From NCBI GenBank assembly GCA_934254835.1, contig CAKQMI010000024.1:1-29097 (forward strand): a stretch of DNA of 29,097 nt. The letters are read 5' to 3'. Source of the stretch: an uncultured Clostridia bacterium (GTDB taxonomy: Bacteria > Bacillota > Clostridia > Christensenellales > CAG-917). The notes below the pieces were generated by a model that saw only the letters and a program-made list of their open reading frames with translations, did no database searches and was not told where the DNA came from. The translations under genes were made by a program, and so were the position numbers. Every line of letters begins with the position of its first letter. The stretch's first letter is position 1. Positions 7,126 through 14,922 of the stretch are shown in pieces.

Positions 7126-8336
7126 AATTTTTCAAAGCGGAGGACTTGTCCGTCTGCAAAAATATCGTAAAAGAAAATCTTCATCACGCAATTTTGAAAA
7201 GCGTGTCGAAAAAGGTCGAAGATGCGGTAGGAGATACTCTTACCGCTGACGTTTTTTGCGACGAAGAATATCCGAAATACAATCGCTCGACCGTGGACGG
7301 TTATGCAATCGTTTGGGACGACGCTTCGTGCGCGAGCGCGTCCGTGCCTTCGATAATAAAAGTCGTTGGCGCGGTAAAAATCGGTCAGTCGCCCGACGGC
7401 GAGGTCAAAAAAAGCGAGTGCTTTTCAATTCCTACGGGCGGTGTCGTGCCAAACGGCGCAAATGCCGTCGTTATGGTTGAGGACGTCGAGGTCGCAGGCG
7501 ACGAAATCGCGGTGTACAGCGCTGTGAAACCGTGGGAAAACGTGATACGCCACGGTGAGGAACTTCAAAAAGGCTCGCTTATCGTAAAAAAAGGCGACGT
7601 TTTGTCGGCGTTGTCGGTGGGCGCGCTCTCGGCGTTGGGCGTCGGAGAAGTCGAAGTTTTTTGCGGATTGCGCGCGTCGGTTATTTCAACGGGGGACGAA
7701 CTCGTTGACGCATCGTCTCCCGCCGAAAACGGAAAAATACGCGACGTCAACACGCCTATGCTGTCGGCGTCAATCAAAAAGGACGGGTTTACGCTTGTGT
7801 CGGCAACCCGCGTCAAGGACGTGGAAAACGACATTCGCGACGCCGTGCACGACGCAGTGAAAAAAAGCGACGTCGTATTTATCAGCGGGGGCAGTTCAAT
7901 CGGCGCAAAAGATTTCACCGAGCGCGTGCTTTCCGACGGCGAAATTCTTATGCACGGTCTTGCGCTGAAACCCGGAAAACCCACAATTCTTGCAAAAATC
8001 GAAAATACCCTTGTCGTTGGGCTCCCGGGGAACCCGTTTGCGACGTATATGGTGTATAATGAAATAATATCGTCCGTCGTCAAGGAAATGCGCGGACAAG
8101 CCGAAAAGACGTTGGAATGTTTCTCGGCGTGCAATTTTCCGTCAACCGCGGGGCGCACGACTTTGCAACTTGTCAGCGTCGAATTCGACGGAACGAGGTA
8201 CGTCGCAACCCCCGTGTTCTTGAAGTCGGCAAACCTTGTCACCGCGCTGAAAGCCAACGGCTACATCAGGATTTTCAAGGACGCCGAAGGAATTTATAAG
8301 GACGCGCTTTTGAAGGTCATACCCATCGAATTATGA
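7122..8336 (+). CDS. moeA: Molybdopterin molybdenumtransferase MoeA (first copy)
   Basis: A 404-residue MoeA, which hydrolyses adenylyl-molybdopterin and inserts the metal (here probably tungstate). Visible blocks are NRSTVDGYAI near residue 50, IPTGGVVPNGANAVVMVEDV, STGDEL, SGGSSIGAKDFT in the MogA-like domain and GLPGNPFATY, followed by the C-terminal beta domain. The length is typical. It is followed in a 4-base overlap by a second, longer MoeA, so the organism carries two tandem insertases. One possible reason is one enzyme per metal or per target, but nothing in this sequence assigns them. Confidence 0.9.
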   Translation: MKFFKAEDLSVCKNIVKENLHHAILKSVSKKVEDAVGDTLTADVFCDEEYPKYNRSTVDGYAIVWDDASCASASVPSIIKVVGAVKIGQSPDGEVKKSECFSIPTGGVVPNGANAVVMVEDVEVAGDEIAVYSAVKPWENVIRHGEELQKGSLIVKKGDVLSALSVGALSALGVGEVEVFCGLRASVISTGDELVDASSPAENGKIRDVNTPMLSASIKKDGFTLVSATRVKDVENDIRDAVHDAVKKSDVVFISGGSSIGAKDFTERVLSDGEILMHGLALKPGKPTILAKIENTLVVGLPGNPFATYMVYNEIISSVVKEMRGQAEKTLECFSACNFPSTAGRTTLQLVSVEFDGTRYVATPVFLKSANLVTALKANGYIRIFKDAEGIYKDALLKVIPIEL

Positions 8337-10201
8337 GAAACGTCTATATCGAAAACAAAAGTCTGGACGAAACACTCGACACATATCTTGCGTTCGTCAA
8401 GCCCGTGGGCACCGAGGAAGTATCGGCGTTCGACGTGGCGGGAAGGGTGACGGCAACGCCCGTCTTTGCAAAAATCTGCGATCCGTGCTACAACGCCTCG
8501 GCTATGGACGGCATTGCGGTGCGCGCCGAAGACACCGCGCTTGCTTCCGAACTAAATCCCGTGACGCTAAATAAGGGCAGTTTCGAATACGTCAACACGG
8601 GCGGGGCGATAAACGCGCCGTTCGACAGCGTGATTATGATTGAAAACGTCGTTGAAAACGGCGAAAGCGTCACGATAAACGCGCCGTCGCACCCGTGGCA
8701 ACACGTCCGCGCAATCGGCGAAACGGTTGTCGCAACCGAGATGGTTCTGCCGTCCAAACGAAAAATCCGTCCCATTGAAATCGGCGCGATTTTGGCGTCC
8801 GGCAACGACAAAATCACCGTCATGAAAAAACCGAAAGTGGCGATTATCCCGACGGGCGACGAAATGGTCGAAAATCCGAAGGACGTCAAAAAGGGCAAAC
8901 TTATCGAAAGTAACAGTCGTGTGTTTTGCGCGCTTATCGACGAGTACGGCGGAACGCCGGAAAGGTTTTCGATTGTCTCGGACGACGAAAATAAAATCGA
9001 AGAAACGCTGAAAAAAGCGGTGAAAGACAACGACGTCGTTATTATCAACGCGGGTTCGTCCGCGGGTACGAAAGACTTCACCAAAAAAATCATCGAGCGT
9101 CTTGGCACGGTGGTGGCGCACGGTCTTGCAATCAAACCCGGGAAACCCACCGTTTTGGGCGTCATCGACGGAAAACCCGTCATCGGCGTGCCGGGATACC
9201 CCGTGTCGGCGTATACCGTCATGGACAAAGTCGTGAAACCCGTGATTGAAAAAATGACGTGCGTTCTGCCGTCCAAAAGAAGAAAAATCACAGCAATTTT
9301 GACGAAACGCGTGGTGTCAACCTTGAAAAGTCGCGAGTTTTTGCGCGTTGCGGTGGGGTATATCGACGGAAAATTCGTCGCAACTCCGCTTGAGAGAGGC
9401 GCAGCCGCGGTCATGAGTATGGTAAAAGCCGACGGCATCGTCGATATCGACAGAAATTCCGAAGGCATCGAGGCGGGTGAAGAGGTCGAGGTCGAACTTT
9501 TGACCGACGAGGACGCCATAAAAGGAAAACTTGTGATTATCGGCAGTCACGACGTCGCGGTTGACGTCATTGGCGACGCAATCCCCGTGGTGTCGGCGCA
9601 CGTCGGCAGTATGGGCGGAATTTTTGCGATGAGAAACAACGCTTGTCACGTTGCGCCCATTCACCTTTTGGACGAAAACACGGGCGAATACAACGTGTCG
9701 TTTGTGAAAAAATACTTTGCGCCCGACAGTATGGCGATTATTAAAGGGCTGGGGCGGACGCAAGGATTTATGATGAGAAAAGGCGACGACAGAATAAAAT
9801 CCGTCGAGGATTTAAGGGGCGGAAAGTATTCGTTTGCAAACCGTCAAAGCGGGGCGGGTACAAGGCTGTTGTTTGACTATCTTCTGAAAAAAAGCGGAAT
9901 AAATAAGGAAGAAATCAGGGGATACGAAAAGGAGTTTATCACGCATTTGGCGGTGGCGGGCGCGGTGCAAAACGGAGCGTTCGATTGCGGACTCGGAGTG
10001 TTGTCGGCGTCAAACGCAATGGGGCTTGACTTTGTCCCTCAAGGCAACGAAAGCTATGACTTTTTGGTGAAAAGATCGACGCTGTCGGACGAGAGGATCA
10101 AGAGTTTTATCGCCGTCTTAAAGAGCGACGATTTCAAAGAAAAAATGACGGCGATGGGCGGATATACGCTTGACAACGTCGGCGAAATTACACTTGTATG
10201 A
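8333..10201 (+). CDS. moeA: MoeA fused to a periplasmic-binding-protein-like domain
   Basis: A 622-residue fusion. Residues 1 to about 395 are a second MoeA: NASAMDGIAV, IPTGDEMVE, NAGSSAGTKDFT and GVPGYPVSAY. From about 397 (KGKLVIIGSHDVAVDVI) to the end is a PBP-like domain as in LysR-type and molybdate-binding regulators, with GSMGGIFAM, SFANRQSGAGTRLLFDYLL and ALGV-like GAFDCGLGVLSASNAMGLDFVP. The same MoeA-PBP architecture is known in clostridia and archaea. There is no signal peptide, so the domain is cytoplasmic; it may sense or hand over the oxyanion or a cofactor intermediate, which is inference. It overlaps moeA upstream and moaA downstream by four bases. Confidence 0.88.
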   Translation: MRNVYIENKSLDETLDTYLAFVKPVGTEEVSAFDVAGRVTATPVFAKICDPCYNASAMDGIAVRAEDTALASELNPVTLNKGSFEYVNTGGAINAPFDSVIMIENVVENGESVTINAPSHPWQHVRAIGETVVATEMVLPSKRKIRPIEIGAILASGNDKITVMKKPKVAIIPTGDEMVENPKDVKKGKLIESNSRVFCALIDEYGGTPERFSIVSDDENKIEETLKKAVKDNDVVIINAGSSAGTKDFTKKIIERLGTVVAHGLAIKPGKPTVLGVIDGKPVIGVPGYPVSAYTVMDKVVKPVIEKMTCVLPSKRRKITAILTKRVVSTLKSREFLRVAVGYIDGKFVATPLERGAAAVMSMVKADGIVDIDRNSEGIEAGEEVEVELLTDEDAIKGKLVIIGSHDVAVDVIGDAIPVVSAHVGSMGGIFAMRNNACHVAPIHLLDENTGEYNVSFVKKYFAPDSMAIIKGLGRTQGFMMRKGDDRIKSVEDLRGGKYSFANRQSGAGTRLLFDYLLKKSGINKEEIRGYEKEFITHLAVAGAVQNGAFDCGLGVLSASNAMGLDFVPQGNESYDFLVKRSTLSDERIKSFIAVLKSDDFKEKMTAMGGYTLDNVGEITLV

Positions 10202-11130
10202 AAGACGAATTTTTGAGGACAATCGACTATATGCGGGTATCGCTCACCGACAGATGCAACTATCGGTGCGTCTATTGCATGGACGAATGCGGTGTCGAAA
10301 AAAAGGCTCACGACGACATATTGTCCTTTGAAGATACCCTAAAAATCATACGCGCGTTCCACAGTTTGGGCGGGCACAAAATACGCTTCACCGGTGGCGA
10401 ACCTTTGGTCAGAAAAGGCGCGCCCGACTTCATAAAAGAGGTCAAAAACGAATTGCCCGATTTGTTCATCGGACTGACAACAAACGGTGTTTATCTGCCA
10501 AAATATATCGATAAACTGCAAGATTGCGTCGATGGACTGAATATCAGCATTGACACTTTGGACGATAAAAAATACACCGAAATCACCCGCGGAGGAAGTC
10601 TTGCTTGCGCAATCGAGGGACTGACGACGGCAAAGGAACACGGCATCGAAAACATAAAAATCAATGCGGTTTTGATGAAGGGCGTGAACGACAAAAGCGC
10701 AGGCGATTTTTCGGCGTTTCAGAAAAAGTACGGCGTGGAAGTCAGGTTTATCGAGATGATGCCCGTTATGAACGAAAACGCTTTTCACGAATATTACGCG
10801 TCGGTGGACGACTTTATAAAAGACAACGAACTGACCTTTTCGAGAAGGGACAACAAGGTCGATTTTTACAAGACGAAAGACGGCACGGAAATCGGCGTAA
10901 TCGGCGCGCTTCACAACAAGTTTTGCTCGTCGTGCAATAGGATAAGGCTTACCGCCGACGGCAAGATTTTGCCGTGTCTGCACCACAATATTTTCGTTGA
11001 CGCAAAGCCTTATCTTCATAACGGCGACGAGGCGCAGGCGATACTTAAGGCAGTCGGCGAAAAACCGCGCGAGCACCTTATGGAAAAAGGCGTGCTCCAA
11101 AAAACTCATATGAACGGAATCGGAGGTTGA
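10198..11130 (+). CDS. moaA: GTP 3',8-cyclase MoaA
   Basis: A 310-residue radical SAM enzyme making the first step of molybdopterin synthesis: GTP to 3',8-cyclo-GTP. The N-terminal cluster motif is CNYRCVYC (Cys20, 24, 27), followed by FTGGEPLVRKG, the SAM-binding stretch. The C-terminal cluster ligands are Cys243, Cys246 and Cys260 (CSSC then ILPC), with NRIRLTADG between, as in the family. The protein ends in Gly-Gly (NGIGG), the tail known to be needed in MoaA. It starts in an ATGA overlap and is followed one base later by moaC, its pathway partner. Confidence 0.95.
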   Translation: MKDEFLRTIDYMRVSLTDRCNYRCVYCMDECGVEKKAHDDILSFEDTLKIIRAFHSLGGHKIRFTGGEPLVRKGAPDFIKEVKNELPDLFIGLTTNGVYLPKYIDKLQDCVDGLNISIDTLDDKKYTEITRGGSLACAIEGLTTAKEHGIENIKINAVLMKGVNDKSAGDFSAFQKKYGVEVRFIEMMPVMNENAFHEYYASVDDFIKDNELTFSRRDNKVDFYKTKDGTEIGVIGALHNKFCSSCNRIRLTADGKILPCLHHNIFVDAKPYLHNGDEAQAILKAVGEKPREHLMEKGVLQKTHMNGIGG

Positions 11131-11131
11131 A

Positions 11132-11593
11132 ATGGAACTTAGTCACGTTGACGAAAACGGCGCAAAAATGGTGGACGTCGGGGAAAAACAGGTCACGCGT
11201 CGCACGGCAGTAGCGCACGGCGCGGTAATGACGAAACCCGAAACAATATCGCTTTTGTTGGACGGAAAAACTCCGAAAGGCGACGTGCTTAATACGGCGC
11301 GCGTTGCGGGGATTATGGCATCGAAAAACACCGCGTCGCTTATCCCCATGTGCCACAACATTCCGCTCGATAACGTAAAAATCGAGTTCGAGGTGAAGCC
11401 CGACAGGGTGGAAATTACGGCAACCGCCGTCGCGACCTACAAAACGGGCGTCGAAATGGAGGCGTTGACCGCCGTGACCGTTTCCGCGCTCACGATATAC
11501 GATATGCTGAAAGCGGTTGACAAAAGCATGGAAATAGGTGATATTTATCTTGCGTCCAAAGAGGGCGGAAAAAGCGGAAGTTATAAGAGGTGA
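11132..11593 (+). CDS. moaC: Cyclic pyranopterin monophosphate synthase MoaC
   Basis: A 153-residue MoaC, which turns MoaA's 3',8-cyclo-GTP into cyclic pyranopterin monophosphate. Family motifs: LSHVDENGAKMVDVGEKQ at the start, the RTAVAHG block, MCHNIPLDN in the middle and EMEALTAVTVSALTIYDMLK with KSMEIGDI near the end. Length is normal. A ribosome site (GGAGG) overlaps the end of moaA. With MoaA and MogA/MoeA nearby, the only canonical pterin step not covered in the window is the large subunit of molybdopterin synthase (MoaE). Confidence 0.94.
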   Translation: MELSHVDENGAKMVDVGEKQVTRRTAVAHGAVMTKPETISLLLDGKTPKGDVLNTARVAGIMASKNTASLIPMCHNIPLDNVKIEFEVKPDRVEITATAVATYKTGVEMEALTAVTVSALTIYDMLKAVDKSMEIGDIYLASKEGGKSGSYKR

Positions 11594-11597
11594 CGAA

Positions 11598-12038
11598 ATG
11601 GCAAAAGTTGTTGCGGTAAACGTAAGCGAGAAAAAAGGAACGGTCAAGCACGAGGTTGACGAAGTAACTATGCGCGAGGATTTCGGCATTGTGGGCGACT
11701 CCCACGCCGAGCAAGGCAGTATCCGTCAAATCAGCCTTTTGGGCATCGAAAGTATCAATAAAATGAAAGAGTTCGGCATCGGACTTTGCGTAGGAAAGTT
11801 TGCCGAAAACGTCACGACCGAGGGAATTTGTTTGTACGAATTGCCCGTGGGGACGAAACTCAAAATCGGCGAAACCTTGCACGAGGTCACACAAATCGGC
11901 AAAAAGTGCCATGCGAGCGACGGGTGCGAGGTTGCAAAACTCACCGGCAAGTGCATTATGCCGAAGGAGGGCATTTTCACAAGAGTATTGAAAGGCGGTG
12001 TCGTCAGAAAAGGCGACGAAATCACTGTGGTCGAATAA
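11598..12038 (+). CDS. MOSC-domain protein
   Basis: A 146-residue single MOSC domain, the sulfur-carrier fold related to the C-terminal domain of Moco sulfurase and YiiM. Seen: AVNVSEKKGTVK at the start, GIVGDSHAEQGSIRQISLL, KFAENVTTEG, and a cysteine-rich CHASDGCEVAKLTGKC with the likely active cysteine. The ATG at 11598, preceded by AGAGGTG, is the better start; an upstream in-frame start at 11538 would run inside moaC and add a tail unlike the family. As last gene of the cofactor run, it may modify or protect the tungsten cofactor. Its substrate is unknown. Confidence 0.85.
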   Translation: MAKVVAVNVSEKKGTVKHEVDEVTMREDFGIVGDSHAEQGSIRQISLLGIESINKMKEFGIGLCVGKFAENVTTEGICLYELPVGTKLKIGETLHEVTQIGKKCHASDGCEVAKLTGKCIMPKEGIFTRVLKGGVVRKGDEITVVE

Positions 12039-12086
12039 AAATCGGATTGACTTATTTTTTTCAGGAATGCGGAACGAAGGCTTATT

Positions 12087-12821
12087 ATGAATACTGTTGA
12101 AGAAAAACTGAAAAAAGCGCAAAAACTCATCACAAAAAACATCACGACGGAAGAAATGCTCGAGGTTTTGAAAATCATCGGCTTCGATATGACCGCCGAC
12201 GAAATCGAGAGTTATCGATTGTGGGGCGACTATATGCCCTTGGGCGACGAGCATCCTTATACGAAATCCGAAAGGTATCTGCACATTTTGTGGGAACTTA
12301 TCGACAAAGTGCCTTTGGGCATAAATTGCAATTTTTCCATTCCTTTCAGACAGACTATTGCCAAAAACCTTTTCAAAAAATGCGGTGACGGTTTTGTCGC
12401 GGCGGAGGGTTGCAGGTTCAATTACGGTCATCAAATCGAGGTGGGCGACAACGTCAGTTGGAATATGGGCTGTTATATCGACAGCAAAGGCGGGGTGACT
12501 TTCGGCGACTTCGCAATGTTGACCGAATACGTCAAGATTTTCTCGCACGGACACAGCGAAGCCAACCATATGGAAAGAAGTTACAACGGCGTCACGATAA
12601 AGGACTTTGCAAAACTTTACACCAACTGCACGATTTTGCCGGGCGTGACAATCGGTACGGGCGCAATCGTGGCGACGGGAAGCATTGTGACGAAAAGCGT
12701 GGACGACTACGTTCTGGTCAGCGGAGTCCCCGCAAGACCGATGAGGAGGCGTGCGCTTGAAAGCGTCGATCCCGACGACTACAATCAATATATGATGAAA
12801 GACAAACTTTTCCAAAAGTAA
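12087..12821 (+). CDS. Left-handed beta-helix acyltransferase (maltose/galactoside O-acetyltransferase-like)
   Basis: A 244-residue protein with a helical N-terminal part (about 1-70) and a hexapeptide-repeat beta-helix (about 95-235). Repeats are visible in GHQIEVGDNVSWNMGCYID, GGVTFGDFAMLTEYVKIF and CTILPGVTIGTGAIVATGSIVTKSV, ending in GVPARPMR, the usual close of LacA/Maa/NodL-type acetyltransferases. The likely catalytic histidine is in FSHGHS. It would transfer an acetyl group from acetyl-CoA to a sugar or similar acceptor; the acceptor cannot be read. It lies 48 bases after the MOSC gene and is followed by a good terminator, so it may be the last gene of the tungsten operon, though its function does not obviously belong there. 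Confidence 0.8.
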   Translation: MNTVEEKLKKAQKLITKNITTEEMLEVLKIIGFDMTADEIESYRLWGDYMPLGDEHPYTKSERYLHILWELIDKVPLGINCNFSIPFRQTIAKNLFKKCGDGFVAAEGCRFNYGHQIEVGDNVSWNMGCYIDSKGGVTFGDFAMLTEYVKIFSHGHSEANHMERSYNGVTIKDFAKLYTNCTILPGVTIGTGAIVATGSIVTKSVDDYVLVSGVPARPMRRRALESVDPDDYNQYMMKDKLFQK

Positions 12822-12827
12822 CGACGG

Positions 12828-12850
12828 ACGCAGAGAAATCTGCGTTTTTT
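12828..12850 (+). terminator. Terminator ending the cofactor/acyltransferase operon
   Basis: ACGCAGA, loop GAAA, TCTGCGT, then a run of T. It is seven bases after the acyltransferase stop. Confidence 0.88.
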
Positions 12851-12893
12851 GTTGAAAACTTTTGAAAAATCCTTAAAACTTTGCGATAAGATT

Positions 12894-12922
12894 TTGCAAT
12901 AATATAAAATATATAGTATAAT
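12894..12922 (+). promoter_or_regulatory. Promoter before ppa
   Basis: TTGCAA (12894-12899), a 17-base spacer and a perfect TATAAT (12917-12922). The ribosome site AGGAGAG follows before the ATG at 12949. Confidence 0.8.
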
Positions 12923-12948
12923 ATTGTAAATTTTCAGGAGAGACGAGT

Positions 12949-13494
12949 ATGAATATCTGGCACGATATCAACGAATCACGTATCAAAAAGGACGACTTTG
13001 TCGCTTATATCGAAATCCCCAAAGGCAGTAAGAATAAGTACGAACTCGACAAGGAAACGGGGCTTTTGATTCTCGACCGTATTCTGTACACCTCGACGCA
13101 TTATCCCGCGAACTACGGGTTCATTCCGCACACGCTAAGCGACGACGGCGATCCGCTGGACGTTCTCGTCATTTGCAGTGAGACCATCTCGCCGATGACG
13201 CTTGTCAGATGCTATCCCATCGGCGTTATTTCGATGATCGACGACGGGCTGGTTGACCACAAAGTCATCGCAATTCCATTCAAGGATCCCATGTGGAATA
13301 CCTATGAGCATATCGGCGAACTACCCCCGCACATTATGGACGAGATGACGCACTTTTTGAATGTCTATAAGCAACTGGAATACAAAAATACCACGGTGCT
13401 CGAGGTCAAGGAAAGAGACTTTGCCGAGATAGTTGTCGAGCAAAATATCAAACAATATCACGAAAAATTCGACAAGAAAAAAAAGGATAAATAA
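12949..13494 (+). CDS. ppa: Family I inorganic pyrophosphatase
   Basis: A 181-residue soluble pyrophosphatase splitting PPi into two phosphates and pulling biosynthetic reactions forward. Signature residues are EIPKGSKNKYELD near 22, the YPANYGFIPHT block, and DGDPLDVLVI, the metal-binding aspartate cluster of family I. DGLVDHKVIAIPFKDP with its paired aspartates follows. It has its own consensus promoter after a terminator, so it begins a new operon; the next gene follows after three bases. The lysine-rich end (KFDKKKKDK) is a loose tail. Confidence 0.94.
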   Translation: MNIWHDINESRIKKDDFVAYIEIPKGSKNKYELDKETGLLILDRILYTSTHYPANYGFIPHTLSDDGDPLDVLVICSETISPMTLVRCYPIGVISMIDDGLVDHKVIAIPFKDPMWNTYEHIGELPPHIMDEMTHFLNVYKQLEYKNTTVLEVKERDFAEIVVEQNIKQYHEKFDKKKKDK

Positions 13495-13497
13495 ATT

Positions 13498-14922
13498 ATG
13501 TACGATTGCATAGTTATCGGTGGCGGTGTCGTTGGCACCGCGGTTCTCGACGCGCTTTCGATGAATGGATATAAATCGCTCCTCATCGAAAAGGAAGACG
13601 ACGTCGCGTCGGGGGCAAGCCGAGCCAACAGCGGTATCGCGCACGCGGGTTACGACTGCGTCCCCGGTACGCTCAAAGCAAAATTTAACGTCGAGGGCAA
13701 CAAAATGATGCCTTCTTTGACAAGCGATTTGGACGTCCCGTTCAACAAGACGGGCAGTTTGGTGCTTGCAAAAAAGGGCGGTGAAGACGGTCTTAATGAA
13801 CTTTTGTCACGCGCAAAAGCCAACGGCGTGGACGCAAAAATTATCGACCGAAAAGAAATCGACGCGCTCCAAAACGGCGTCAATCCCGAAATCGTCAGCG
13901 CGCTTTACGCAAAAGACGCGGGCGTCGTTTCGCCGTATAAACTCACAATCGCGCTTGCGGACAGGGCGGTTTTGAACGGCGCGGATATAAAACTCGAAGA
14001 AGAAATCGAAAGCATACTTTTCGACGGCGAAAATTTTGTCGTGCGGACGAAAACGGGCGAATACACGGCGAAATATCTTGTCAACAGTGCGGGAAGCGGT
14101 GCGTCCGACGTCAATAAATTGCTGGGCGACGAAACGTATGACACCGTTTTCAAGAAGGGCGAATACTTCGTGTTGGACAAGACCGAAGGCACCCTTATAA
14201 ACCTTGTGATGTTCCCGCTCCCCGACGAAAACGGCAAAGGTATTTTGGTTGCGCCCACTGCGGACGGCAACGTCATTTACGGTCCCACGTCCGAGAATTG
14301 CGAGGAGGGCGACACGGCTTGCACGTCAAAAGGGTTGGAGCTTGTGCGCCAAGGCGTCGCCAGAGTTTTTGCAAATCCGAATTACCGTGCGGTTATCCGT
14401 GAGTACGCGGGCGTGCGCGCAATCGTCGGCGATGACTTCATCGTAAAACGCTCGGAAAAATACAACAATTTCTTTATCCTTGCGGGGATTTGCTCGCCGG
14501 GACTTACCTCTGCGCCTGCAATCGGAAAATATATCGCCGAGGAAATCGCAAAGGAATACGTCGTTAAAAAACCCGAAAACCCCGTCAAAGTCTTGCGCCA
14601 CGACAGGCTCAAAAATTTGTCGGAAAAGGAACTGAACGAAAAAATCAGCAAAAACCCGAAATGGGGCAGAATAATTTGTCGTTGCGAAACCGTGACGGAA
14701 GCCGAAATCGTGAATGCGATTCATTCTCCGCTTCCCGCAACCACCGTCGACGCCGTCAAACGCCGTGTACGCGCGGGTATGGGCAGGTGTCAGGGCGGAT
14801 TTTGCGCGCCTCGCGTCATCGATATTTTGTCGAGGGAACTCGGTATCCCCGTGACAGAGGTCAAAAAAGGCGGAAAAGGCTCGGAACTTGTTTTGTGTCG
14901 CATAAAGGAGGACGTGCAATGA
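13498..14922 (+). CDS. GlpA-like FAD-dependent dehydrogenase with C-terminal [2Fe-2S] domain
   Basis: A 474-residue flavoprotein. The N-terminus has the FAD dinucleotide fold (CIVIGGGVVGTAVLDALS) and the DAO-type body seen in glycerol-3-phosphate dehydrogenase and L-2-hydroxyglutarate dehydrogenase (SRANSGIAHAGYD). The last 90 residues form a BFD-like [2Fe-2S] domain with Cys394, Cys396, Cys431 and Cys436 (CRC then CQGGFC). It overlaps an NAD(P)/FAD oxidoreductase, which overlaps a DUF1667 gene. This three-gene set is common in Firmicutes, often beside glpK; glpK is not in this window, so glycerol-3-phosphate as substrate is only the default guess. Another 2-hydroxyacid or amino acid is possible. 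Confidence 0.85.
   Translation: MYDCIVIGGGVVGTAVLDALSMNGYKSLLIEKEDDVASGASRANSGIAHAGYDCVPGTLKAKFNVEGNKMMPSLTSDLDVPFNKTGSLVLAKKGGEDGLNELLSRAKANGVDAKIIDRKEIDALQNGVNPEIVSALYAKDAGVVSPYKLTIALADRAVLNGADIKLEEEIESILFDGENFVVRTKTGEYTAKYLVNSAGSGASDVNKLLGDETYDTVFKKGEYFVLDKTEGTLINLVMFPLPDENGKGILVAPTADGNVIYGPTSENCEEGDTACTSKGLELVRQGVARVFANPNYRAVIREYAGVRAIVGDDFIVKRSEKYNNFFILAGICSPGLTSAPAIGKYIAEEIAKEYVVKKPENPVKVLRHDRLKNLSEKELNEKISKNPKWGRIICRCETVTEAEIVNAIHSPLPATTVDAVKRRVRAGMGRCQGGFCAPRVIDILSRELGIPVTEVKKGGKGSELVLCRIKEDVQ

Noticed and set aside
12039..12086. A terminator between the MOSC and acyltransferase genes
   Set aside because: There is a run of T at 12054-12061, but the only stem before it is about five A/T pairs, too weak to call.
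11490..12815. A 441-residue minus-strand frame across moaC, MOSC and acyltransferase genes
   Set aside because: It runs against three genes with recognisable motifs, has low-complexity composition and no family match.
14661..14918. N-terminal extension of the FAD oxidoreductase
   Set aside because: It overlaps the [2Fe-2S] part of the upstream gene and has arginine-rich shadow composition. The ATG at 14919 starts at the FAD-binding motif in a 4-base overlap.
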